64,000 bases of DNA from Pseudomonas sp. GD03944 (GTDB lineage Bacteria; Pseudomonadota; Gammaproteobacteria; Pseudomonadales; Pseudomonadaceae). The notes below the pieces were generated by a model. That model searched no databases and was not told where the DNA came from. It worked only from the letters and a program-made list of their open reading frames with translations. Position numbers and translations under genes: made by a program. Below are positions 7,737 through 15,094 of this stretch, in pieces (position 1 is the first letter of the stretch; each line of letters opens with the position of its first letter). The stretch spans positions 20,764-84,763 of the forward strand of contig NZ_JAOCAH010000020.1 of the NCBI RefSeq assembly GCF_029839275.1, read 5' to 3'.

Positions 7737-8384
7737 TCATCCCTGCGCGCGGCGTAGCCCGCGCAACACCAGGTCGCAGATGAAATCCAGCCAACGCTGC
7801 TTCTGTTCGGCAGTGGCCAGGCCATCGTCGAGAAAGCAACTGAGGGTGTGCAGGTTGGAGTTGTAGAAGTAGCACAGCGAGGCAATCATCAGGTAGACGT
7901 GATTGAGCTCGATATCCTCGCGGAACAGCCCCTGCTCCTGCCCTGCCCGAATGATCGGCTGCAAGACTCCGACGGCCTTGCCGGACAACGCGCGCAGGTT
8001 GCCGGACTTGCGCGCGTGCACGCCCTTGAGCAGGTTTTCCGTGCCCAGAATGGTGATGAATTCCGGGTGCTTGAGGTAATAGCCCCAAATGAAGGTAACC
8101 ATCTGGCGCACGGCCTCCTCGGGCCGGCTCAGGTCGAAGCGCTGACGCGCCTCGGCGCGATTGAAGCGCTCGTAGATGGACTCCAGCACGCAGACGAACA
8201 GCTGATCCTTGTTGCCGAAGTAGTAAAAGATCATCCGCTCGTTGCACTTGGCCAGGCTGGCGATCTGCTCGGTACGCGCTCCGGCATAACCCTGGCGGCT
8301 GAACACGATGACAGCGGCCTTGAGAATCGCTGCCCGACTGCGATCGGCCTGGGCGACCCGGGTGCCGCTCTTGGGCTTGTCCAT
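7737..8384 (-). CDS. nicS: TetR-family repressor NicS
   Basis: The 215-residue TetR regulator has its helix-turn-helix at about residues 18-62 (RAAILKAAVIVFSRQGYAGA ... YYFGNKDQLF) and a ligand-binding C-terminal domain. Convergent placement 6 nt after nicB, within a complete nic cluster, supports NicS, which represses nicAB and responds to nicotinate or 6-hydroxynicotinate. The ATG at 8384 has GGAG 5 nt upstream; a longer form from 8465 lacks a ribosome site. Family assignment is firm; the gene name rests on context. Confidence 0.8.
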   Translation of the reverse strand: MDKPKSGTRVAQADRSRAAILKAAVIVFSRQGYAGARTEQIASLAKCNERMIFYYFGNKDQLFVCVLESIYERFNRAEARQRFDLSRPEEAVRQMVTFIWGYYLKHPEFITILGTENLLKGVHARKSGNLRALSGKAVGVLQPIIRAGQEQGLFREDIELNHVYLMIASLCYFYNSNLHTLSCFLDDGLATAEQKQRWLDFICDLVLRGLRRAQG

Positions 8385-8541
8385 GGGTACTCCGCAGAGG
8401 AAAGGGAACCAAGTATGCGTCATCGGCAACACCCGCTCCAAGGCGAGCGCCTGGCCACGGCGCATTTACCCACCACCCTGACGACTTGCATGCTCGCCAA
8501 ACGCTGACCAAGATAGACGCCTACCACCACCGGGGGTCCCC

Positions 8542-9459
8542 GTGACAGAACTGCTGCTGGCCCTCTGGCCATTGTTCGCCTTGATCGTTGCCGGCTACTA
8601 CCTGCGCCGCCGCGCCTTTCCCAACGAGGAGTTCTGGCCCGGTGCCGAGCGCCTCAACTACTTCATCCTGTTTCCTGCCCTGCTGTTCAGCAGCCTGGCC
8701 AAGGCACCGCTGAACAACCCGGCCTTGCCGCGCCTGGCGTTGGCGGTGATGCTGGGGCTGGGCATCGGCTGGCTGGCCCTGCTCCTGGTCAGGCGCCTGC
8801 GTGGCTGGCCTGCCGGACGTTTCGGCGCCTTCAGCCAGGGCATTCTACGCTTCAACACCTACCTGGGGCTGGCCGCCGTCGGCAGCCTGTTCGGCCAGGA
8901 GGGCCTGACCCTCGCCGCGCTGATGCTGGCGCTGATGGTGCCAACCGTGAACGTGCTGTCGGTCTGGTCGCTGACCGCCGAGCGCGGCGTGAGCGCCCGC
9001 AGCCTGCTGCTGCCGATCATCAAGAACCCGCTGATCCTCGCCTGCCTCGGCGGCGCCCTGGTCAACCTCAGCGGCCTCGGCCTGCCGGGTGGCAGCGATC
9101 GCCTGCTCAGCCTCCTGGCGGCCGCCAGCCTGCCCCTGGGCCTGCTGTGCGTGGGCGCGGCACTGAAACCCGAACAGCTCACCGGTGAAGTCCCGGCCCT
9201 GGCCTGGAACAGCCTGCTGCGCCTGCTGGCCATGCCCGCACTGGCGTGGGCCGTCGCCTACGGCCTGAACCTGCCGCCCATGGAAAGCACCGTGCTGGTG
9301 CTGTTCTTCGCCCTGCCCACGGCGCCGACCGCCTACGTGCTCACCCGCCAGCTCGGCGGCGACAGCCAGCTCATGGCCGGCATCATCACCCTGCAGACCC
9401 TGCTGGCCGTCGCTAGCCTGGTGCTCATCCTGACACTGATCCAAGGCATCGCGGCCTGA
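8542..9459 (+). CDS. AEC (auxin efflux carrier)-family permease
   Basis: A 305-residue inner-membrane protein with about ten hydrophobic segments in the inverted five-helix repeat typical of the AEC family. The family includes MdcF (malonate) and YfdV-type carriers of small carboxylates. It starts with GTG at 8542. It is divergent from nicS and followed by a CitMHS carrier, so carboxylate transport is plausible, but no substrate can be inferred from sequence. Confidence 0.8.
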   Translation: MTELLLALWPLFALIVAGYYLRRRAFPNEEFWPGAERLNYFILFPALLFSSLAKAPLNNPALPRLALAVMLGLGIGWLALLLVRRLRGWPAGRFGAFSQGILRFNTYLGLAAVGSLFGQEGLTLAALMLALMVPTVNVLSVWSLTAERGVSARSLLLPIIKNPLILACLGGALVNLSGLGLPGGSDRLLSLLAAASLPLGLLCVGAALKPEQLTGEVPALAWNSLLRLLAMPALAWAVAYGLNLPPMESTVLVLFFALPTAPTAYVLTRQLGGDSQLMAGIITLQTLLAVASLVLILTLIQGIAA

Positions 9460-9473
9460 TCCCACCGTTCATC

Positions 9474-9499
9474 CGCTGCGTGGCCATCGTCACGCAGCG
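9474..9499 (+). terminator. hairpin after the AEC permease gene (possible terminator)
   Basis: CGCTGCGTG (9474-9482) and CACGCAGCG (9491-9499) form a perfect 9-bp stem with an 8-nt loop, 15 nt after the stop codon. No T-tract follows, so termination is uncertain. The remainder to 9696 contains a 26-codon ORF at about 9573-9653 that I do not consider a supported gene. Confidence 0.4.
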
Positions 9500-9696
9500 A
9501 AAGCTCGCTGAAAGCTTCGCCCCCTAGCATGTGCGCATAGCCGGCATCCGACCGGCCGATCCCGATAACAACAAGATGGTGATTGCCATGTGCCGCTGCA
9601 ACCGTTTCCCCGCCCTAGCCATGCCCGCTCTCCACCTGCCGACGGCCTCGCGCTGATTCCACTCAGCCCACGCCGCCCCCTCTGGAGACTACTGCC

Positions 9697-11001
9697 ATGC
9701 TGACATTCCTTGGCTTCGCCATGGTTTCGACGTTCATGTTCCTGATCATGAGCAAGCGCCTGTCGGCGCTGATCGCGCTGATCATCATCCCGATCCTGTT
9801 CGCCCTAATCGGCGGGTTCGCCACCGAAATCGGTCCGATGATGCTCGAGGGCATCAGCAAGCTCGCGCCCACCGGCGTGATGCTGATGTTCGCCATCCTC
9901 TACTTTGCGGTGATGATCGACTCGGGCCTGTTCGACCCGCCCGTGCGCCTGATCCTCAGGCTGGTCAAGGGCGACCCGATGAAGGTCGCCGTCGGCACCG
10001 TGGCCCTGGCGCTGATCGTGTCTCTGGACGGCGACGGCTCCACCACCTACATGATCTGCGTCGGCGCCATGCTGCCGCTGTACAGCCGCCTGAAGATGAG
10101 TCCGACCATCATGGCCGGCCTGATCATCATGGCCGGCGGCATCATGAACATGACCCCGTGGGGCGGCCCGACCGCCCGCGCGGCCAGCGCCCTGCACGTC
10201 GATCCGTCGGACGTGTTCGTGCCGATGATCCCGACCATGGTGTTCGGCGCGATCGTCCTGTTCGGCGTCGCCTACCTCTATGGCCTGCGTGAGCGCAAAC
10301 GCCTGGGCGTGCTGCACCTGCCGGACGAGCAGGTCAACCACGAAGAAATCAGCGTGTCGCAGTTCCCCGAGGCGCGTCGCCCCAAACTGCTGTGGATCAA
10401 CGCCCTGCTCACCGTGGGCCTGATGACCACCCTGATCGCCGGCCTGCTGCCGATGCCGGTGCTGTTCATGATCGCCTTCAGCATCGCCATGATCATCAAC
10501 TACCCCTGCCTGCAGCAGCAGAAGGAGCGCATCGCGGCCCACGCCGGTAACGTCCTGGCAGTGGTCGGCCTGATCTTCGCGGCGGGCATCTTCACCGGCA
10601 TCCTCAGCGGCACCGGCATGGTCGATGCCATGTCCAAGAGCCTGCTGGCGGTCATCCCCGATGCACTCGGCCCACACCTGGCGGTGATCACCGCGCTGGT
10701 GAGCATGCCGTTCACCTTCTTCATGTCCAACGACGCCTTCTACTACGGCATCCTCCCGGTGCTGAACCAGGCCGCCTCCGGCTACGGCATCAGCGCCGTG
10801 GAAATGGCCCGCGCCTCCATCGTCGGCCAGCCGGTGCACCTGCTCAGCCCGCTGGTGCCCTCGACCTACCTGCTGATCGGCCTGGCGAAGATCGAATTCG
10901 GCGACCTGCAGCGCTTCACCCTGAAGTGGGCGGTGCTGGTGTGCATGGCCATCATGGTGACTGCATTGGTGCTGGGTGCGTTTCCGCTATTCGGTAGCTG
11001 A
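9697..11001 (+). CDS. CitMHS-family citrate/divalent-metal transporter
   Basis: A 434-residue polytopic protein of the CitMHS family, proton symporters of citrate complexed with Mg2+ or Ca2+. Typical family features are VSLDGDGSTTYMICVGAMLPLY near residue 110, MNMTPWGGPTARA near 150 and MSNDAFYYGILPVLN near 345. A GGAG lies about 8 nt before the ATG (CTCTGGAGACTACTGCC). No two-component system is adjacent, so regulation is not visible. The family is secure; the exact organic acid is not. Confidence 0.88.
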   Translation: MLTFLGFAMVSTFMFLIMSKRLSALIALIIIPILFALIGGFATEIGPMMLEGISKLAPTGVMLMFAILYFAVMIDSGLFDPPVRLILRLVKGDPMKVAVGTVALALIVSLDGDGSTTYMICVGAMLPLYSRLKMSPTIMAGLIIMAGGIMNMTPWGGPTARAASALHVDPSDVFVPMIPTMVFGAIVLFGVAYLYGLRERKRLGVLHLPDEQVNHEEISVSQFPEARRPKLLWINALLTVGLMTTLIAGLLPMPVLFMIAFSIAMIINYPCLQQQKERIAAHAGNVLAVVGLIFAAGIFTGILSGTGMVDAMSKSLLAVIPDALGPHLAVITALVSMPFTFFMSNDAFYYGILPVLNQAASGYGISAVEMARASIVGQPVHLLSPLVPSTYLLIGLAKIEFGDLQRFTLKWAVLVCMAIMVTALVLGAFPLFGS

Positions 11002-11102
11002 AGCGCACATATTTTGACGAAATTTTCACACGACTGGCGTTAGAATCCGGCACCTGGCCGGTATCTGGCGCCAGTCTGTTCTATCACTCGCAAGGAACCT
11101 CT

Positions 11103-11882
11103 ATGGAATGGCTGACCAACCCGGAAATCTGGGTTGCCTTCTTGACTCTGACTGCTCTGGAAATCGTCCTGGGCATCGACAACATCATCATGATCGCCAT
11201 TCTGGTCGGGCGCATGCCGCCTCACCTGCAGGCACGCACCCGGATGTTCGGTCTGGCCCTGGCCATGGTCACGCGCATCCTGTTGCTGCTGTCCATCACC
11301 TGGATCATGCGTCTGACCACCGACCTGTTCCACATCTTCGACCAGGGCATCTCGGGCCGCGACCTGATCCTGTTCTTCGGTGGCCTGTTCCTTCTGTGGA
11401 AGAGCAGCAGCGAGATCTACCACGGCCTGGAAGGTGAAGACGAAAGCGCCGAAGCCCCGAAAGGCGCGGCCAAGCACTTCATCGGCACCATCATCCAGAT
11501 CGCCATCATCGACATCGTGTTCTCCCTGGACTCGGTCATCACCGCTGTCGGCATGGTCGATCACGTACCGGTCATGGTCGCCGCGATCATCGTCGCCGTC
11601 CTGGTGATGATGCTGTCGGCCGGCACCATCAGCGCCTTCATCGACCGTCACCCGTCGCTGAAGATGCTGGCGCTGTCGTTCCTGATCGTGGTCGGTACCG
11701 TCCTGATCGCCGAAGCCTTCGAAGTGCATGTGCCGAAAGGCTACGTCTACTTCGCCATGGCGTTCTCCCTGGCCGTCGAAGCGCTGAACATCCGCATGCG
11801 CATTGCCCGCCGCAAGGCAGAAGGCAAGGACGTCGACGACCTCGACCCGGTCAAGCTGCGCAAGGACATCCCAGGGCAATAA
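11103..11882 (+). CDS. TerC-family integral membrane protein
   Basis: A 259-residue protein with about seven membrane segments and the acidic intramembrane motifs of TerC proteins: ALEIVLGIDNIIM near 15-30 and DIVFSLDSVITAVGM near 135-150. Members export metal ions (Mn2+ or Ca2+) or help secreted-protein metalation; the precise role here is unknown. The 5' leader (11002-11102) has an inverted pair GACTGGCG ... CGCCAGTC, but I see no yybP-ykoY Mn riboswitch. A strong terminator follows. Confidence 0.85.
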   Translation: MEWLTNPEIWVAFLTLTALEIVLGIDNIIMIAILVGRMPPHLQARTRMFGLALAMVTRILLLLSITWIMRLTTDLFHIFDQGISGRDLILFFGGLFLLWKSSSEIYHGLEGEDESAEAPKGAAKHFIGTIIQIAIIDIVFSLDSVITAVGMVDHVPVMVAAIIVAVLVMMLSAGTISAFIDRHPSLKMLALSFLIVVGTVLIAEAFEVHVPKGYVYFAMAFSLAVEALNIRMRIARRKAEGKDVDDLDPVKLRKDIPGQ

Positions 11883-11898
11883 GCCTGGCGGGATGACA

Positions 11899-11927
11899 AA
11901 AAAACGGGGCCTGATGGCCCCGTTTTT
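11899..11927. terminator. bidirectional rho-independent terminator between terC-like gene and prfH
   Basis: CGGGGCC and GGCCCCG form the stem around TGAT, flanked by an A-run on the left and TTTTT on the right, giving a U-tract on both strands. It ends the plus-strand TerC transcript and the minus-strand rtcB-prfH transcript. Confidence 0.9.
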
Positions 11928-11940
11928 CGTTTCTGCACGG

Positions 11941-12555
11941 TTACCCCGGCTCGAACCGCTCACCGCGAAACACCCGCGTCGGGTTGCCCCGCTCCACCTG
12001 GTGGTGGGACAAGCGCCGCTCGGCACGCAGGGCGATGCCGGCCTCCTGCTCGCGTTGGGCCAGGCGCTGGCCGATCAGCAGCAGGGCCAGGCGCTTGTTG
12101 GCGTGCTGGCTGCGCTCGCTCTGCACCTTGACGCTGATGCCGCTGGCCAGGTGGGTGGCGCGCACCGCCGAGTCGGTGGTGTTGACGTGCTGGCCGCCCG
12201 GGCCGGACGAACGCAGGGTCTCGAAGCGGATCTCGCTGGCCAGTTCAGCCGCCGGTGCAGCGAAGCGCGCCCCGCCGAAGAACCAGTTCTTGCGAGCATG
12301 GGTCGGCCGGTACGGGCTGACGCAGATCCATTGCAGCGATCCCTGCCACCCCTGCGCCAGCGTGTCGGCCTGTCCGCCTTCCAGCGCCAGCAGCACCGAA
12401 CGCAGGGTGCCCTGGCGTGGGCCTGGCTCCCGTTCGAGCACCTGCACCCCGACGCCCAGCGCCTGGGCTTCGTCCTGCAGCCTGTGCAGCGCCCTGGCCA
12501 CGGCCAGCGCGCATTCATCCGGCCCCTGGGCCGCCGAGAGTTGGAGAAGGATCAT
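11941..12555 (-). CDS. prfH: peptide chain release factor-like protein PrfH
   Basis: A 204-residue class I release-factor homologue. The tripeptide GGQ lies in SSGPGGQHVNTTDSAVRATH around residues 115-135, and the protein is much shorter than RF1/RF2. PrfH releases peptides from ribosomes whose 16S decoding centre has been cut by nucleases such as colicin E3, and the partner RtcB reseals the RNA. The ATG at 12555 overlaps the rtcB stop (TGATG), so PrfH synthesis is probably coupled to translation of the 3' part of rtcB. That matters because rtcB has an internal TAG. A bidirectional terminator follows. Confidence 0.9.
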   Translation of the reverse strand: MILLQLSAAQGPDECALAVARALHRLQDEAQALGVGVQVLEREPGPRQGTLRSVLLALEGGQADTLAQGWQGSLQWICVSPYRPTHARKNWFFGGARFAAPAAELASEIRFETLRSSGPGGQHVNTTDSAVRATHLASGISVKVQSERSQHANKRLALLLIGQRLAQREQEAGIALRAERRLSHHQVERGNPTRVFRGERFEPG

Positions 12556-13691
12556 CAGCAGCACCCTCCCCGCGTCTTGTAGGTCAGCACCGGCTTGAGC
12601 CGTGCCAGTACCCGCACCAGGCCCGCTTCGCGCAGCGCGCCGACCACCGAATCGATGGCCTTGTACGCCTCGGGCGCTTCTTCGTAGATCAGCGCGCGAT
12701 CGGCACAGATCACCCGACTGCCCAGCGCGGTACGGCCCAGTTGCTCGACGCTGTAGCGAGCGGCGAGGCGGTCCTTGCATTCGCTGCGCACCTATTTGCG
12801 CCCGGCGCCGTGGGCCAGCGACAGCAGGCTGCGCTCGTCCGCCAGCGGCTGCACCAGGTAGCTGTAGTCGCCCCGGGAGCCGGGGATCACCACCAGCCCC
12901 TGGTCCGACGGCGTGGCGCCCTTGCGGTGCAGCCAACCGTGCTGGTTGCCGATGACGGCAGGCGATACCAGGTTGTGGTTGATGTCCAGCAGCGCCTCCC
13001 CCTCGCAGCGCAGTGCGTCGAGCATGCGCCGGGCGATCAGTTGGCGGTTGGCCTCGGCGAAACGCAGGGCGCCGTCATGCCGCGCCAGGTAATGCGTGCA
13101 CGCTTCGCTGCCTGCCTCCAGGCCCTGATGACCGAACAGCTCGACCTGCTCGCGCAGGATCGCCTCGCCCAGCCCGCGCGAGCCGCTGTGCACCAGCAAC
13201 AGCAGGTGTTTGCGGTCGATGCCGAGCGCGGCAACCGCGTCGGCGTCGTAGCAGGTGTCGAGTTGCTGCAGCTCGGCGAAGTGGTTGCCGCCGCCGATGG
13301 TGCCCAGGGAACGCTCGTGCCCCGAATGTGGCAGGCCGAAGGCCGCCACGGCCCCCTGCCAGCTGTCGTCCAGGAGCGTGTCGAGGTTGCCGAGGCGTTT
13401 CTCCAGCTTGTCCAGGTTCAGCTTGGCGGTGGCGATACCGGTGCGCCACAGCGCCATGCCGCAGCCGATGTCGTTGCCGACCAGGGCCGGGTACAACCGG
13501 CCCACGGAAAAGAACGCCGCGCCGACCGGATAGCCGCGCCCCGGGTGCAGGTCCGGCATGCCGGCCACCCGGTGCATGCCCGGCAGGCGTGCGGTGGTTT
13601 CAAGTTGCTGGATCGCTTTTCCTTCGATCCAGGTGTCGTCCGCGGCGATCAAGGCGATGCCGTCGGACAAATGGCGAATGCAAGTGCCCAT
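12555..13691 (-). pseudogene. rtcB: RNA-splicing ligase RtcB (RtcB2 type), interrupted by in-frame TAG
   Basis: A GTP- and Mn-dependent 3'-phosphate RNA ligase, normally about 378 residues. The first 299 codons carry GMPDLHPGRG, NDIGCGMA (metal Cys), GTIGGGNHF, LVHSGSRG and the nucleotidyl-accepting His in LAHGAGR. Codon 300 is TAG (12792-12794). The frame then continues without disturbance for 78 codons (VRSECKDRL ... VLTYKTRGGCC), the expected conserved RtcB2 C terminus. A single G-to-A change from TGG (Trp) would explain it. Possible readings are a recent null mutation, a sequencing error, suppression of UAG, or a split protein restarting at the GTG at 12791. Pairing with prfH marks it as the rRNA-repair type. 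The start ATG at 13691 has AGGA 7 nt upstream. Confidence 0.85.
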
Positions 13692-13777
13692 AGTCCAATC
13701 CTGATGGGTTGAAACAGAAGATGTCTTGGATTGGCAGGCCGAAGGCCGGGCGTTGCGGGACCGCTAGCGGGTAGCGG
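13692..13777 (-). promoter_or_regulatory. structured rtcB leader with Shine-Dalgarno inside a stem
   Basis: Read on the minus strand, the leader has CCGCTA-CCCGC-TAGCGG (13777-13761), then GGCC-TTC-GGCC (13747-13737), then CCAATCC (13734-13728) pairing with GGATTGG (13701-13695) across a 26-nt loop. The last strand includes most of the rtcB Shine-Dalgarno AGGA (13699-13702). Folding would hide the rtcB ribosome site. Together with the leader ORF upstream this resembles a translational attenuator. Confidence 0.55.
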
Positions 13778-13786
13778 AACGTGCGA

Positions 13787-13828
13787 TCAAACCAGGCGCG
13801 ACCTGCAAAGGGTAATCAGGGAATGCAT
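13787..13828 (-). CDS. putative 13-residue leader peptide upstream of rtcB
   Basis: ATG at 13828, preceded at 6 nt by a full AGGAGG (13835-13840), opens a 13-codon ORF, MHSLITLCRSRLV, ending in TGA at 13787. It lies between the predicted rtcB promoter and the structured leader, 95 nt before rtcB. The Shine-Dalgarno is better than that of rtcB itself. The peptide resembles no protein I know. A role as sensor of stalled or damaged ribosomes is a hypothesis; chance occurrence is possible. Confidence 0.4.
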   Translation of the reverse strand: MHSLITLCRSRLV

Positions 13829-13859
13829 GATGAACCTCCTTTGCTGTCGGTTGAGAGAA

Positions 13860-13895
13860 GGCGCGCATCCTATGCCGATGAGGCGCGCCGTGCAA
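13860..13895 (-). promoter_or_regulatory. rtcB-prfH sigma-70 promoter with flanking palindrome
   Basis: TTGCAC (minus strand, 13890-13895), a 17-nt spacer and TAGGAT (13867-13872) give a plausible sigma-70 promoter starting near 13860, just upstream of the leader ORF. GGCGCGC (13860-13866) and GCGCGCC (13883-13889) are inverted repeats enclosing the -10 element, a possible operator. No good RtcR/sigma-54 (GG-N10-GC) promoter is seen. Confidence 0.5.
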
Positions 13896-13903
13896 CACCC
13901 GCC

Positions 13904-15085
13904 TCAGTCAGGCAGCGTCAGTGGCAGGCGGCCGGGGTGCTTTTTGACCACGGCGTAGGGCAGCACCGGCCACTTGAGGCCCTCACATGTACGGTCGACC
14001 CGCGCGAAGACGGGATCGAAGACGATGCCTTTGTCATTGAGGTACCAGCTGGGGTAGTCCCAGACCTCAGGGTCGCTGTAATCGCAGCGGTCGGCATCCC
14101 CCGCACCTGACAGCTCGCCGGGCGCAATGCGCCGCCACTGCTCGACCAGCCAGGGCGCGAAATGCTCGTTGCGGTAGCGCGAGTAGGTGTTGAAATCCAC
14201 CGAGTTGACGCTCGTGCGGCCACGCAACTCCACGTAGTGGAAGGCCGGGCCCTCACCAACCCAGAGCAGGTCCTCCAGGCCCAGCGGCTCGCCTGTCCGG
14301 GCATCCAGCGTGAGCGGCGCATCGCCAAAGTCGGGGTGCGCGCCGCCGCAGCTGTAGCTGGTGAAGATGCTCAGGCTGACGAGATCGGCCGATAACAACC
14401 CCGGGGTCACGGTCTGTTGGAACTCGCCCCAGTCACCGCCCGCCCCCAGCTTGCAGGCGTGGTAGCTGATGATTTCCTGGCGAAGCCGCTGCCGCAGCTG
14501 CTGGTTGATCAGGTCCAGTTGCGCCTGCGGGTAGCCGCTCACGACTTCGAACAACGTCAGGCCGGAAACCGGTTCCGTCCACCACTGCAGGTCGTGTCCC
14601 ATGAAGCGCTGCACCTTGCCCGGCTGCAGCGGCGAATCCCTGAGGCGCAGGAACTCGTAGGGCGCTTCTTCGTGGAGCTGGTACCAGAAGGGCTCGGCGC
14701 CGGCCGGTGGCGCCTCGACGGCCGCCGGGACCAGATTGACGTCGAGGCGCTTGCCCTCGGGCCCGATCCACTCGCCCGCCCACCCATCGGCGGCGCGCTG
14801 CAGGACCAGCTCGGGACGAGGCGTATCGTCATAGCGATCCCGTCCTTCCACCAGGTTGACCTGCGAATGCTCGAGGCGCCCCTCCAGGGCCAGGTCGTGG
14901 CGGTACTTCTGGTAGAAGTAACGCCCCGTGACCCGCTCGGGATCGCGCACATCGAGCTCGATCACGATCGCCGCCCTGCCCAGCGTGCCGGTGAAGACTT
15001 CGGGCGCGTCGGCCGCCAGCAGTGCGGGCGACAGGGTCCACAGCAACAGCGCCGTCATCCGGCGCCGGAACAGTCCCTTGCTCAT
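13904..15085 (-). CDS. exported DUF3298-like protein of unknown function
   Basis: A 393-residue protein with a cleavable signal peptide (FRRRMTALLLWTLSPALLAADA). The region SYSCGGAHPDFGDAPLTLD ... GEPLGLEDLLW near 265-295 resembles DUF3298, the domain found at the C terminus of RsiV and PdaC. Four cysteines, near residues 226, 261, 352 and 381, suggest disulfides. The ATG at 15085 has AGGAG 6 nt upstream, and that site overlaps the recD stop, so it is likely co-transcribed with recCBD. A link to DNA repair is not evident; periplasmic location is inferred. Confidence 0.6.
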   Translation of the reverse strand: MSKGLFRRRMTALLLWTLSPALLAADAPEVFTGTLGRAAIVIELDVRDPERVTGRYFYQKYRHDLALEGRLEHSQVNLVEGRDRYDDTPRPELVLQRAADGWAGEWIGPEGKRLDVNLVPAAVEAPPAGAEPFWYQLHEEAPYEFLRLRDSPLQPGKVQRFMGHDLQWWTEPVSGLTLFEVVSGYPQAQLDLINQQLRQRLRQEIISYHACKLGAGGDWGEFQQTVTPGLLSADLVSLSIFTSYSCGGAHPDFGDAPLTLDARTGEPLGLEDLLWVGEGPAFHYVELRGRTSVNSVDFNTYSRYRNEHFAPWLVEQWRRIAPGELSGAGDADRCDYSDPEVWDYPSWYLNDKGIVFDPVFARVDRTCEGLKWPVLPYAVVKKHPGRLPLTLPD

Positions 15086-15094
15086 CAAAAACTC

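Noticed and set aside
9573..9653. 26-codon ORF upstream of the CitMHS gene
   Set aside because: No ribosome site, no recognisable composition; probably chance in a short gap.
11002..11102. Possible Mn riboswitch before the TerC gene
   Set aside because: Only about 100 nt with one weak inverted pair; the conserved yybP-ykoY core is not visible.
11941..12936. 331-codon reading of prfH extended upstream
   Set aside because: The extra N-terminal part is out of frame inside rtcB; the ATG at 12555 gives the family length and TGATG coupling.
13787..13895. RtcR-dependent sigma-54 promoter before rtcB
   Set aside because: The nearest GG...TTGC pair has the wrong spacing; the sigma-70 elements are better and no rtcR gene is nearby.
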